DNA from: Ctenosaura bakeri
Taxonomy: Eukaryota > Chordata > Lepidosauria > Squamata > Iguanidae
DNA length: 64,000 bases
Reading direction: 5' to 3'
Assembly: GCA_948474755.1 (NCBI GenBank)
Contig: CAOLHI010001483.1
Coordinates: forward strand, 248,001-312,000
The notes under the pieces are model-generated. The model saw only the letters and a program-made list of their open reading frames with translations, did not search any database and was not told the origin of the DNA. The position numbers were made by a program, and so were the translations under genes. Positions 25,736 through 36,211 of this stretch are shown in pieces. Numbering within the stretch: position 1 is the first letter of the stretch; the number at the start of each line of letters is the position of its first letter.

Positions 25736-26050
25736 CTCAGCTGGAGCTTGATTGCTTGGAGTTTCCTATTTAAACGCTCTGACCTTCTGAGAGCACTCTT
25801 TTGCTCCCGAAGCTGCTGGTAAGTAGGCACCTGCTCTTGAATCTCTGGGTCTAAGGCAGCCCCTGGCTCCATTGCTGGGGCTACTGGGGCCAAGGGCTCT
25901 GTGTCCCGGGCAGCCTCTGGGGTGGGCTGTGCAGCAGGCTCCATGGCAGCCTCTGGGGTGGGCTCTGCTGGTGCAGCAGGCTCCATGGCTTTGAAGTCCT
26001 CTGGCTCAGACTCAGAGCTTGAGTCCTGGAGTGCCAGGGTCCTTACAGTG
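25732..26050 (-). pseudogene. Retroelement-type C-terminal coding remnant
   Basis: A minus-strand frame of at least 84 codons (25732..25986), open further upstream to ~26050, is rich in Ala, Pro and Glu. It includes an approximately tandem PTPEAA-type repeat and ends in a short basic Arg/Lys/Leu tail just before the LTR-like sequence. This position and composition suggest the 3' end of an LTR retrotransposon gag or pol reading frame. No protease, RT or integrase motif is visible, so the family (Gypsy, ERV or other) is unknown and the element is truncated. Confidence 0.4.
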
Positions 26051-26389
26051 AGATTTCAAACCAGTTCACTTGTTTTCCTCGTGCTCTTCCTAGGAAGGAA
26101 GCAGGGTGGAATGGTTTTGCTCAGCTACCATCCCTCCCTTTCCCCTTTTGTCACTCTGTGCTCATGGAGACCAACTATTTGCAGTGGAGAGCCTCCACTA
26201 TTCATGGATTTTCTCCCCAAGATTTTTGAATCCTTGAATTCTAAAATCTGTGGGAGAGCCTCACCTCTGTGGTCAGCCACTCAGTGCATGCAGAAACTGA
26301 TGATATTAGGAAGGGGAAAGGTAGCAAGTGCATCCCCACTTCCCTTTGCCTGTATAGAACTAACAAGAGGCGAACAACTGAATAGGACT

Positions 26390-26830
26390 TTCCCTCTGTA
26401 GCACACACAACCCTCCCTGGATTGGGTGGCCATGCAAGGTTTGAAGTACGAGATGCTCAATCCACCGTGCCTGCCGAAACGGGCAGGAGGGGAGGCTATC
26501 CCACCTCGGACGCCAATTACCGAGGCACCCATGGGCCAGGTGCATGATAGGCTTGTGGCCAAATCTCATTACCTGCCTGAGATGGCAGCGGACGGTCCCT
26601 AATCAGGCTTCACTCGCCCCTCCCCATACGGGACAGCGCGGGGAGTAAAGTACCCCTCGTTAACATTCCTTCACTATTCTCACAGGTCTGTAGCACAGAG
26701 GGCAGCCTGACCTAGCAATGCAATAGCATGAGCTAACCCCCTAAATATGTTCGTTAGTGTGAGAGCAGGCTGCACTAAAATGTGTGAGTAACACAGGGCC
26801 TACCCAAAGGGCCTCGGGCCCAATGCCCTT
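26390..26830. other. Unidentified CpG-rich block
   Basis: This stretch is clearly GC- and CpG-richer than its AT-rich, CpG-poor surroundings, for example GCCGAAACGGGCAGG, TCGGACGCC, GCGGACGG and ACAGCGCGGGG. No TIR, LTR edge or known protein was recognised. It could be an internal part of the adjoining LTR element or another recent insertion. A minus-strand frame of 93 codons (26281..26562) crosses it but shows no domain. Confidence 0.4.
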
Positions 26831-27357
26831 TGAATAACCATCTACCTTCTTTCTTACATGTCAAGGAGCTTTGCCCTTCATGTTTTTTTGGCCCACTGGC
26901 AAGAAACCCCAAAGAATCCTTGGCATAGGTTTTTCAGGACTAACCACACTAGGCCTGCAGCTGAAACGTCCAGCTTTAAACTGAAATGTGTTCTTCTAAT
27001 CTAGTTTTAATACTTAAGTACCAGCATACTTGTAAAATCAGAAAATACTTTAAAAAAAAAAACTATTTGAACAGCTTGTAGTTAGCAAAATTTATTTGTC
27101 CACGAAAAATCACAAACAGTGGCACTTTCAACAGAATTGTGTAGCAAGAGTTTGACTTAGAGACAGGCAACTGTGGAGGGTTCAGGAGGCAATTTTCTGC
27201 CCCTGAAATGTTCTGGGAAATGCATGGATTGCCAAAATGGGATAGGAAGGACAGAATGGCCAAAGTTGCCTTCTGCTTTGGAAAAACAATTTTAAGTATT
27301 TTTTTAAAAAGATTATTTTAAAATGATTTTTTTAAACGTTAAACCAGGGATTTAAGC

Positions 27358-27478
27358 AATGTTCCAGGTAGTGTTGAACTGCAACTCCCAGTATTCCTAT
27401 ATACTATACTGACCAAGGATGCTGAGATCTGCACTCCAACAACACCTGGAGGGCCACATGATTCCCACCCCCTCTGTT
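27358..27478. repeat. Fold-back MITE (TGTTGGACT family)
   Basis: GTGTTGAACTGCAACTCCCAG on the left and GCACTCCAACAACACCTGGAG on the right are clear inverted arms around TACTGACCAAGGATGCTG. The terminal sequence GGGCCACATGATTCCCACCCC is typical of this squamate repeat. Confidence 0.7.
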
Positions 27479-27822
27479 AAGTTAGTTGAGAAGTTTCTCC
27501 CTATTTAAAAGATAAGTTGTCAGTCCTGGGGTTTTCTAAAAGAGGTAATTAAAGAAAGCAGAAAGTAGGGTAAGAGATGGGAGAAGCTGAGAGCCGTGAA
27601 CACAGTTTGGGAGCCATGCAGCATTCCCACCCCTGCTGTAAAGTGTTGATTTTTGCTCAAACAAAGTAGCCTGGATTTGTCACTAAAAGAAAGGAGAGAG
27701 AGAAATGAGCACAAAAAGCCTTTATGATACAAATTAACTGCTTGATTACCATTACTCTTCTAAAGAGTTACCAAGATTAACGCACACATAATGCTGCCCA
27801 GTTGAACAGGTTATATGAGTGT

Positions 27823-27879
27823 GTTAGTCACAATTATAATTCCAAGATTTTCCCCAAGTAGTTAGTCACCATTATAATT
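27823..27879. repeat. Short direct duplication
   Basis: GTTAGTCACAATTATAATT (from 27823) recurs as GTTAGTCACCATTATAATT (from 27861), a 38-base period with one mismatch over 19 bases. Confidence 0.75.
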
Positions 27880-27888
27880 GCATTTAAT

Positions 27889-27920
27889 GTAAGAAAGAAA
27901 GAAGGAAAGAAAGAAAGAAC
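27889..27920. repeat. (GAAA/GGAA)n microsatellite
   Basis: AAGAAAGAAAGAAGGAAAGA-type tetranucleotide tract. Confidence 0.85.
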
Positions 27921-28275
27921 CAGCTACTTTCCACTTTAACAAAAAAAAAAAGATGAATATCTTTAGTTCATTTAAAAATATATCTGCATACTTCAAGCCG
28001 TTAGACTCTGATTTAAAATAAAATTTTAAAAAACCACTCTGCTTTTCTCCTATCTACCTTGTCTTCTCATCAATAGCTGCAATAGAGCATGGGTCACAGC
28101 ACAGGGAAGTATCCCCTCTCTACTATTTAGTGAGGCCACACACCTGTGACTGCAACAGTAGCCTAAACATTGCAGTTAACACTACAAAAGTAGTGACACT
28201 ATCACCCCAGAGCTAAAGCCATAACATTTCTTAGTTATAACGGTCGTAGCTAATTACTTGCCAACTCTAGTACAG

Positions 28276-28528
28276 GTCACAGAATCAGAGTTGGAAGGGA
28301 CTGCAAGGCCACCTAGTTGATCTCCCTCCCAGTGCAGGAATCTACAGCAAAAGCAGCACTCCTGAGAAGTGGGCATCCAATGTCTGTTTAAAGATGTCCA
28401 AAGAAAGAAAATCCACCTTGACCTCTGAGACAGTCAATTCCATTGCTGAACAGCTCTTGCCGTCAGGAAATCCTTCCTAATGAATCTTTTTTCTTCAAAT
28501 ATTAATCCATTAGTTTGTGTCCTAGTTT
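28276..28528 (-). mobile_element. CR1-like LINE 3' end
   Basis: CACAGAATCAGAGTTGGAAGG at the left is the complement of the CR1 TCTGTGATTCTG-type terminus. It is followed by GGCCACCTAGTTGATC, GAACAGCTCTTGCCGTCAGG and AAATCCTTCCTAATGAATC, the usual order of squamate/avian CR1 3' ends. It is 5'-truncated, as is normal for the family. Confidence 0.8.
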
Positions 28529-29519
28529 ACAAAGTAGCAGAAAACAAGTTTGCTACACTTGCTTCTAACTATATTGGGTGGACAGAATAGTCCTAAGAAA
28601 CATCACTGCCCAAGATCCAGTTAGTGGACTGGTGGAGCACAAATCTTTGCCAGCATACTTGTCTAGGAGGAAGAGAATGCCCCTTCCCCAGTTCTTCCCC
28701 TAAGTCTTCCATGATAGCTAGTGGGCTCCCTATCACTCTTTTTCTCTCCACCCGACACTAATTAGCTACAGGGATCCAACTGCCTTGGGCAGCTGGGACA
28801 CTCCTGCCCCTGATCAAATTATCTGCTGTGGTGGGTCAGGGTGTTGCAAAGTACTGGATATCCCTTCCCACAGCACCCTAAAGAGTACATACCCCACCAA
28901 GAAGATCTGAGTCAATATATTACAATTCTAAGAAGTGTTGGCCAGAGTTTCACATAGAGTTGCAGCAAATACTGGCTAAACTTCAGTTCTCAATTCATTT
29001 GATTTCAAGCTCCTGATTTTATTAGTCTGTCTGCAATAATATTTCATAATTTCTGTGCAAACATTTATTTTGTCTATGTCAGAAAGCAAAAAACAAACTT
29101 GCTTCGTTTTCAGAGTGTAATCTTGAGAAAATACCAGTTAGCTTGGCAAAATACACACTTTTTAATTGCGTCATCTAGACAATATTTTTCAAATTTATTT
29201 CATACTTGACAGCTAAGCAGTTGGAAGAATCAAAAGTTTTAAAATGATGTACCAAGTAGCCTTATGGTTGAAATCAAGGTTTAAATTAAAAGTGTTCCAG
29301 TACCAGCATCTTGTTGAAATAAGTGTTCTAGTCCCAGCATATTGTTGAAATATTTAATCAGTATTTCTTTGTAATGTGTCATTGTGTTTCTTGGTATGCT
29401 AATTAAGATTCTTACCACCACCACCACCACCACCACCACCCATTGCTTTTGACTTAAAATTATTCTATCATTCCCTGAAGTTTTCACTTTCTTATCTCGT
29501 TGCTTGTATTTAAATACTT
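28529..29519. other. Intergenic, no named element
   Basis: No exon or transposon was recognised. The stretch holds a 31-base-period duplication at 29291..29352 (AGTGTTCCAGTACCAGCATC / AGTGTTCTAGTCCCAGCATA) and a (CCA)n run at ~29415..29441. Confidence 0.4.
29415..29441. repeat. (ACC)n microsatellite
   Basis: About nine ACC units. Confidence 0.9.
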
Positions 29520-29527
29520 GTCTTTAG

Positions 29528-30643
29528 TAGGGATGGGACAAATCCAGAATTTTCTGAATCTGAATCTGGATCCAAATCCCTTGAAGGTTCTGGGAATCCA
29601 CGAATCTCACAAATCTCGAATCTTTCAAATCCTTTTTTTTAAAGGGTTTAAAAAGCAAGGGAAAGAAGGATAATCTTGGGCAAAAGCCTAGGCAAAGGCA
29701 AACCTCTCTCTGAAGAAACCTGGCCAGGAAAATTGTCATAGTTTGCCTCAGGATCTCCCCAGATTGAAAATGACATGAAGGCCCTTTCTACACAGGCAGG
29801 AAAATGTGGATTAATTCCATATTTTCCTGCCTGTGTAAATAGGGCCACATACTACAGTACAGAGATAATCCAGATCAAAACTGGATTTTCTTTGCATAGC
29901 TCCTTGTGGCATCATGGGTTTGTAATTTGATCATGCACACTTTTGCAGAGAAGGCTGTGACAGCTTGTAAAACTACCAACCTCAGAATTGTGTATGAAAG
30001 AGTGTTGCAAGGGAGCTATGCAAAGGAATCTAAATCTCAAGAAGACTGTACCTTCCAGCCAGTCAGGCCTTTGCCGGGCTTCAGAGGCAGCAATTTTTAA
30101 AAACAATTTTTCTTCTGATCCATGTGGTTTGTCATGTGGTTCATGAGAAACCATGACAGACATTTCACTTCTCATCCTATTCTAGCTATAGGTTTACAAC
30201 CAGGCACTGGTCTTGTGGAAGGAGGAACACTGGCCTACATGTGGCAATCGTTGGATGAGATTGTGTGACCTTGCCCTCTGTCCCACTACTTCTGATAGGT
30301 GTCAGACCCACTGACCCCAGCATTTATACATGCCATTGATTTTCAGTACAGAAAATAGTGCTGAATTTAAATATAAAATGTTCAATTTAAATATATGAGA
30401 ATACAACCCCAGATGTAATTTCTGAAATTGTTAGCACACTCCAAGGGAAAAACTCACTGACTTGCCGTCTCCCCTTGCGTGTCTGATCTCCCAGGTTTTC
30501 AGGCATCCCGGTCTCCAACAAACTATTTGGTTGGTGGATTTGAAAGATTCGGTTTGCCTATTTTAGCACAGGAGTTTGGATTTGCAAATCTCAAATCCTT
30601 GCCAAGGATTTGAGGATTCACGGATTTGGTTGGCCCAATCCTA
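29528..30643. mobile_element. hAT-like non-autonomous element, 1.1 kb, 8-bp TSD
   Basis: The left end TAGGGATGGGACAAATCC and the right end GGATTTGGTTGGCCCAATCCTA are imperfect terminal inverted repeats of the T/CAGGGRTGGGC hAT type. The flanks GTCTTTAG (29520..29527) and GTCTTCAG (30644..30651) form an 8-bp target duplication with one mismatch, as expected for hAT. No transposase frame remains inside. The subterminal parts are rich in AAATCC/GATTTG motifs (~29540..29640 and 30530..30630), which could have been transposase binding repeats. A 67-bp hairpin (29780..29846) is nested inside. Confidence 0.75.
29780..29846. repeat. 67-bp near-perfect hairpin with GGCCCTTT ends
   Basis: GGCCCTTTCTACACAGGCAGG pairs with CCTGCCTGTGTAAATAGGGCC through a GGAAAATG...ATTTTCC stem and a short AATTAATTC-type loop. 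The terminal GGCC resembles the palindromic MITEs at 31797 onwards, but no target duplication is seen. Confidence 0.7.
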
Positions 30644-31026
30644 GTCTTCAGTTATATCTCACTCAGGCTTAATACCTCAGCCTTGGAATGAAACTGCTCC
30701 TAATTCAAACAAAATGTGTTACAAGAATTCAAACTTGTCAAAGTGTGAAATTTACCACTCTAGGAAATAACAGGACTCAGCTTTCCTGGCATGGTATTAT
30801 AAATATACCAGTATCATAGGAACACAGAAATATTTCTTAGTTTTTGATACTTCTAAACACCTTGAGAAAGTTTCATTTGTAGATATGTTTGTGTTTATTA
30901 ATAACAGTTTTTAATCCTACCTCATAGGGAATAACTTCAGTTGTCTGACCTCTAACATGGAATTTTATGTCAGGTACAGATGACATCTCCCATTTTAAAA
31001 GTGTTTCCTTGTGTGTCTGTGTGTAT

Positions 31027-31251
31027 GTGCCTTCAAGTCACCTGTTGACTTATGGTGACCCCAAGAATTTCACAGGGTTTTCTTAGGCAAGGAATGCTCA
31101 GAGGTTGTTTTGCCAGTTCCTTCCTTTGAAATGTAGCCTACAGCACCTGCTGTTCATTAGTAGTCTCCCATCCAAGTACTAACCAGGACTGATCCTGCTT
31201 ATCTTTCAAGATCAGACAGGATCTGGTACCTTTAGGGTGTTTTGGCCATGT
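31027..31251 (-). repeat. 5S-Sauria-type SINE, reverse strand, near full length
   Basis: Bases ~31135..31251 read as the complement of 5S rRNA-like sequence: CTACAGCACCTGCTGTTC, GTCTCCCATCCAAGTACTAACC, CTGCTTATCTTTCAAGATCAG and ending GGCCAT. The 3' body (31027..31130) matches the Sauria/BovB tail (GCCTTCAAGTCACCTGTTGAC). The 5S head supplies an internal Pol III type 1 promoter (A-box, IE, C-box). The gene-like 5S part is SINE-derived, not a functional 5S gene. Confidence 0.85.
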
Positions 31252-31764
31252 TTTCTTACATCTTCTTTTATATTGTTTCTTAAATCAGCAAAAGGAATCT
31301 GTTCTGGAAGATGGAATAGGTGCAAAATGATTGGGAGCATTAGCAGAATCTGGAAGCACTCTAGGTCAAGTTGTCTAAATTTAACTCTGTTTCTCCTTGT
31401 CATCGGAGTCAGCTGGGGCTGTATAGGCGGCCAGTGCCTGGATGTCGTAATGGGCTAGATGAAGGCCAGTTAACTGAAGCTGAATCCTAATAAGCTGCAG
31501 GCTCTGTGGATTTGCAGTCCTTCGATCTGGGAATTGGGTAAACAGCCTGTTCTGGATAGGGTTGCATTCCTCTCAAAGGACCAGACATGTAGCTTGAGAG
31601 TGCTCCAAAATTCATCTCTTGTCAGTGGAGGCCCAAGTGGACTCTGTGGCTCAGACTGTTTGGCACCACTTTTGACTGGTGTGCTAGCTATGGCTTTTCT
31701 TGGGCAGAGATAAGTTAGTGACAATAGTCCGTGTAGTGATAATCTCCCAATTAGACCATTGTAA

Positions 31765-32139
31765 TGTGTGATATAGTTGTTTGAGCATTAGATTACGGCC
31801 ATTTCTGCACTAGACTGTTATAGCGCTGTTATTCCACTTGCAACATCCTATGGAATCCCGGGGTTTGCAGTTTAGGGAGGAGCCGGCCGGCCCCTCCCTA
31901 AACTACAAACCCCAGGATTCCACAGGATGTCGCAAATGGAATAGTGCTATAACAGTCTAGTGCAGAAATGGCCTACAACTCTGGAGACCAGGGTTCAATT
32001 TTCCACTCGGCCACGAAAACCCATTGGGTGACCTTGGGCACATCAAACACTCTCAGCCCCCAGAAAACCCCATGATAGGTTCACCTGAGGGTCACCATAA
32101 CTCCAAAATTACTTAGAGGCACACAACAACAACAACAAC
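31765..32139 (+). repeat. Sauria-type SINE split by a palindromic MITE
   Basis: The head (TTGTTTGAGCATTAGATTAC) and the body (TACAACTCTGGAGACCAGGG ... ACTTAGAGGCACACAACAAC) are separated by the MITE at 31797..31973, which duplicated TAC. The (AAC)n tail marks the 3' end. The MITE is therefore younger than this SINE copy. Confidence 0.85.
31797..31973. mobile_element. Palindromic MITE, GGCCATTTC family, copy A (short form)
   Basis: A 177-bp element runs GGCCATTTCTGCACTAGACTG ... CAGTCTAGTGCAGAAATGGCC and is an almost perfect inverted repeat along its whole length. It has a GGCCGGCC-centred middle. A 3-bp target duplication TAC flanks it (31794..31796 and 31974..31976). The whole unit would fold into a single hairpin of ~85 bp. 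Confidence 0.9.
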
Positions 32140-32382
32140 GCTGTGACTAGCAATCAACAATTGTTGCCTATTATGGTTCCACATTCTATCACATCTACAA
32201 ACTAGATGCTTTATAAATAATGATAGTGCATTCTGGCGTCATTGTTCCATGGAGGAAAAGGAACTCCTTTTCCGATGCATTATAAAAGGTATATCAAAAT
32301 GGGTGCTAAGGCTACTTGTTGGCTTACTATCCAGTTCTTATAAGGTGCTCCAGTGCTTCAGTTGCACTGAAATTCAGTAAAA

Positions 32383-33062
32383 ATGACACACACCTTGATT
32401 ACATGTTGGTTGGACTACTGTAATACACTGTGCATGGGGCTGCCTTTGGAAACTGTTTGGAAACTTCAGTGGGTTCTAAATGCAGCCGCCAGAATGCTGA
32501 CTGGGGCCAGTTACAGGGATCACATAACTCCCTTGTTAAAACAGCTTCACTGTTTACCTGTCCATTTCCAGATGTGATTCAGTGCTATAAATTCATAGTG
32601 CTATAAAGCCCTATACAGCTTAGGTGTGAGCTATTTGAAAGACTGTATCTCCCAGTATGAACCTGCCAGAGTCCTACAATCTGCAGGGGAGAGCTTTCTC
32701 TCAGTCCCACTACCATTCAAGGGTCACTTTGTGAGGACTCAAGAGAGAGCCTTCTCAGTAGCTGCTCCCACTCTCTGGAACTCCCTTCCATGGAAGGCTA
32801 GGCTGGCCCCCTCCCTGCTTTCCTTTTGCTAACATGAAAAGACATTTTTCTTCAAGCAAGCTTTTAATGAGTGAGAAGAGGAGCTTTTACATATTCATTA
32901 AATTGCTTTTTTTAAAATTGCAAGTTTTTATAATTTTATATGTTTTTTAATGTTCTAATGTTTTGATTTTTAAAAACTTTTTGGAAACCACTTAGGTCCC
33001 ACTTTGGGGAAAAAGGCAGCATATAAATATGATAAATAAATAAATAATAAAATAAATAAATT
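32383..33062 (+). mobile_element. L2-like LINE, RT C-terminal end and 3' UTR
   Basis: One frame carries LDYCNTLCMGLP, NAAARMLTGAS and ITPLLKQLHCLPV (32383..32577). Another carries a RAFSVAAPTLWNSLP-like block (32626..32832). These are the conserved C-terminal motifs of L2/CR1-group reverse transcriptases. The 3' end GGGGAAAAAGGCAGCATATAAAT plus (AAATA)n is the usual squamate L2-type terminus. It has a frameshift and stops, so it is dead. Confidence 0.85.
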
Positions 33063-33756
33063 CTATACATCTCTACTAAGAAGTAGGCTCCTTTCTATTC
33101 CATTGGATTTATTCTCAAGTTAGGAAATAAATGACGTGTACTATGTCACCTTATAAAGGCTTCCAAGCTAGGGGTGTGATAGCCATAATGCAAGGAATGG
33201 TGTCCAGTGACCAGAAATAAATAAATAAAGCTATTTTGTCCTGTGCAGAGCAGTAATTGTTTAAATCATTGAATATGTAGAATAGACGTATGTGGATGGA
33301 TATGCCAATGGTATGAGTATGTGGGTCAGGTTAAGCAGCTATCTTTCTTTGAATACTCTGATAAGAGCCTCAAGATCAAAAGCAGAAACCCGCTTGTGTC
33401 ACCTCCACTTCTACTTCTACAGCATGAGAGCTTTATATGCCCAGCTGAGTTCACAGCAAGCATCTGTGTCTCAAGCACACTTCTGGCCTACTTTCCATGA
33501 ATCCTGCCCTATTTCTGACAACCTCTATCAGGTATCACCAGAGAGAGAGACAGATTTGCTAGTTTATCTATGAAGCCTGGGAGTGGCTTTGATCCGCTCC
33601 ACTATGTTAAGTTTAAAGCTACTGCATGAAGGATAAAAGAGAAATGCAGATCAAGATAATTGCCATTGAATATATACACTGATCTAGTCATGTCCTCCTG
33701 TAATCTGCCTCATCCTTTGTCTCAGTTGTCTCAACTTGAATCGAATGAATCCTCTA
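33063..33756. other. Intergenic, no named element
   Basis: No gene or transposon was recognised. A short AAATAAATAAATAAA run (~33214..33229) is present. Confidence 0.4.
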
Positions 33757-33896
33757 CATCTGGGATGGAAAGTATGTGGCTCTCCAAAAGTCTGTTGGAC
33801 TTCAAATCCTGGCAGTCCTAGCCAATGTGAAGAATGCTGGGAATTTCAGTCTAATAACATCTGGAGGGTTGTGAGATTCTCACCCCTGCTCTACAT
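33757..33896. repeat. Fold-back MITE (TGTTGGACT family)
   Basis: CTCCAAAAGTCTGTTGGACTTC with AATGCTGGGAATTTCAGTC and TAACATCTGGAGGGTTG forms the inverted layout of this family. The flanks CATCTGGGATGG/CACCCCTGCT are typical edges. Confidence 0.65.
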
Positions 33897-36048
33897 TTGG
33901 TGTAAGGTATGGTGCTCAGGGTGCAACCTAAGTAAACCCAGCTGTTTGTTGGTTTGTCACTTTGTGGTATACAGCAATGGAATCTAAAAATGCTACCAAG
34001 TGGTTTAATTCCACCAGCAAAATGGACATTTCTGCCAGAGTGAATCCACTGCACCCTCCCCAATGAATCTACTCTGAAGGGTTGGAGGACACTCTGAAGC
34101 CAACCTGAGAGCATATGTGGGAGGAAGGAAAAGGGAATGTTCTGCCATGTTATGCAAGGTCAGCTTGTGTGATGCTGACTTTGTGTGAACAAAGTGTGTG
34201 AACTTCTCATCATGGGGAAGTTCTCCCATTGCACCAAAGGAAAAATTAGTCATGCTAATTCTGAACACTTCCTTCTAGCGTGTATACCATTTTAACAAAG
34301 GAAATTAACGGACTTACTATTCACACTCCCACAAGAACACCTGTTTTTACTTACTGAATGGTGTATAAATAATAATAAAGATGAGTAATCACATTAGTAC
34401 TGAGTTAGAATGGCTCATATGGAAAGATACCACTAGAACAACTAAGGTTAAGCAAACTTCAGCTTTGTTGTTGTTTTTTTAATGGCTTATTGTAATTTTC
34501 ATTCTGTTAACTTATATTACCACTTTACATTGAAGAACCTGATTATTAATAAAATAATCAGAGCAAAATATAAATTGATTGTTAATAAAAACATTAAAAC
34601 AAATATTTTTAAATATGGTATTTGGTGATCTTCTTTCCAACAGTAACATCTGCCTCTGTTCCTCTGGTAAAGAATTAGATCAAGGAAAGTAGATACAATA
34701 CTTGAAAAGCAGTGAGTTTTTTCACAGACGGCTGGAATCTCATCTAGTTCCTAAGCCTTTAGGATGAAAAATTATTTAGTTTTAAAATGGTCATTGCTTT
34801 TAGAGTCATTCCTATATGAGTCAAAGATACCAAGGTATCTTTGGTATCTATTCAAGGGCACTTACATGTGAGTAGACATACAGAAGATTGTGCTATGGGC
34901 CTGGAAGAGGATGCAGTCTCTAAGTAGGTTGAACCACTGGATTTGGGGGTGACCAATAGGGTTGTAAATTTTTCCCATAAAGGCTGAAGAGAAGATTCAA
35001 AACACTTCTACACTTGAATAGGAAAATGGGATTTTATTAGAACCGCTGTGTTACAGCTTAATAGTCTCAGGTTCCTGGACACACCATTCTAAAGCTCCCC
35101 AGGGCTAGTACAATATATCTGGAGCGAGACAGCATGAGAGGTTTGTGCTCTTTTCAGCCTTGAGTATGCCATAAGTACTATAGAAATGATAAATATTGGC
35201 AAATAGTAGTACTGGAGCATCAGTGTGATACAATTCTGATGAAAGAACAAAAAATTACATAGTGTGAGATAAGTGGAGGATCATTTATCTTCCCTTTATT
35301 TTTGGCCAGGACAGAATTAGGAAAGGAAAGCTGCAAAATAAAAATACGAAAATCAGATCTAGTCTTCATTTATTACTGGGTATATGGATTTTTGGCAGGT
35401 TTTTCCCCCTCTGTTTTAACACAAATGAGAAGTTTTGCAATGCTCCTTAAACCCCAGATAGTTTTACTGACACACCATATTATCTGGTTCTATGGCCTCA
35501 CTTTTTTTTCATCCATTGTGGGAGTTTTGTGAGTGAAAAGCAAGTCTCTCTTAGAAGTTCATTGCTACTGTGTTTCCCACCTAAGGTTACTTTAATCCCC
35601 TCCTGCTGAATGGCATCAGCATCATATTCACAAGGGATTATACAGAATAAGCAGTGGGAACTAATGAACTTAAAAATCTAGGATCCTTTTTTCATGCAAA
35701 TGAGCTTAGCCATAAAGAACATGGGGAAAGGAATGAAATATAACAGTCAAAAATTGCCCGGTAGACATTTTCAATTAGTGCTCAAGCTTGTACTTTGCCA
35801 ATGTAGTTGAATAAGTCAAGTTCATCAAAAGGATTACTTCTTTTTTTGTGCCAGTAGTAGAATAATCTTGCCTGAATCACCATTCCCATACTATGCTGCT
35901 GCATCTAACATGTTCTTCTTTATATTTCTACAGTCTTTTGGTGGGTCAAATATGTAGAGGTGCCAAAAGCTTTGGCTGAAAACACTTTAAAAAAAAAAGC
36001 CTGCTTTTTTGGTTTGATGAATATTATAGCAAAAAAGACAACCAAAAC
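33897..36048. other. Intergenic, no named element
   Basis: AT-rich sequence without a recognised exon, RNA gene or transposon. Short open frames are present (e.g. 35302..35532) but show no coding character. Confidence 0.4.
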
Positions 36049-36051
36049 ATA

Positions 36052-36208
36052 GACCATTTCCGCACTAGACTGTTATAGTGCTATTATTCCACTTTCAACA
36101 TCCTATGGAATCCTGGGGATGGCCCCTCCCTAAACTGCAAACGCCAGGATTCCATAGGATGTTGAAAGTGGAATAATAGCACTATAACAGTCTAGTGCAG
36201 AAATGGCC
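36052..36208. mobile_element. Palindromic MITE, GGCCATTTC family, copy B (short form)
   Basis: 157 bp from GACCATTTCCGCACTAGACTG to CAGTCTAGTGCAGAAATGGCC, with almost perfectly complementary arms and a tiny GGGGATGGCCCC centre. Target duplication ATA (36049..36051, 36209..36211). Confidence 0.9.
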
Positions 36209-36211
36209 ATA

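Noticed and set aside
25901..26401. 166-codon + strand frame
   Set aside because: It is antisense to the Ala/Pro/Glu-rich retroelement frame, whose GC-rich repeats keep the opposite strand open.
31135..31251. 5S rRNA gene (reverse strand)
   Set aside because: The 5S-like part is followed directly by the BovB-type SINE body and carries substitutions, so it is the head of a 5S-type SINE.
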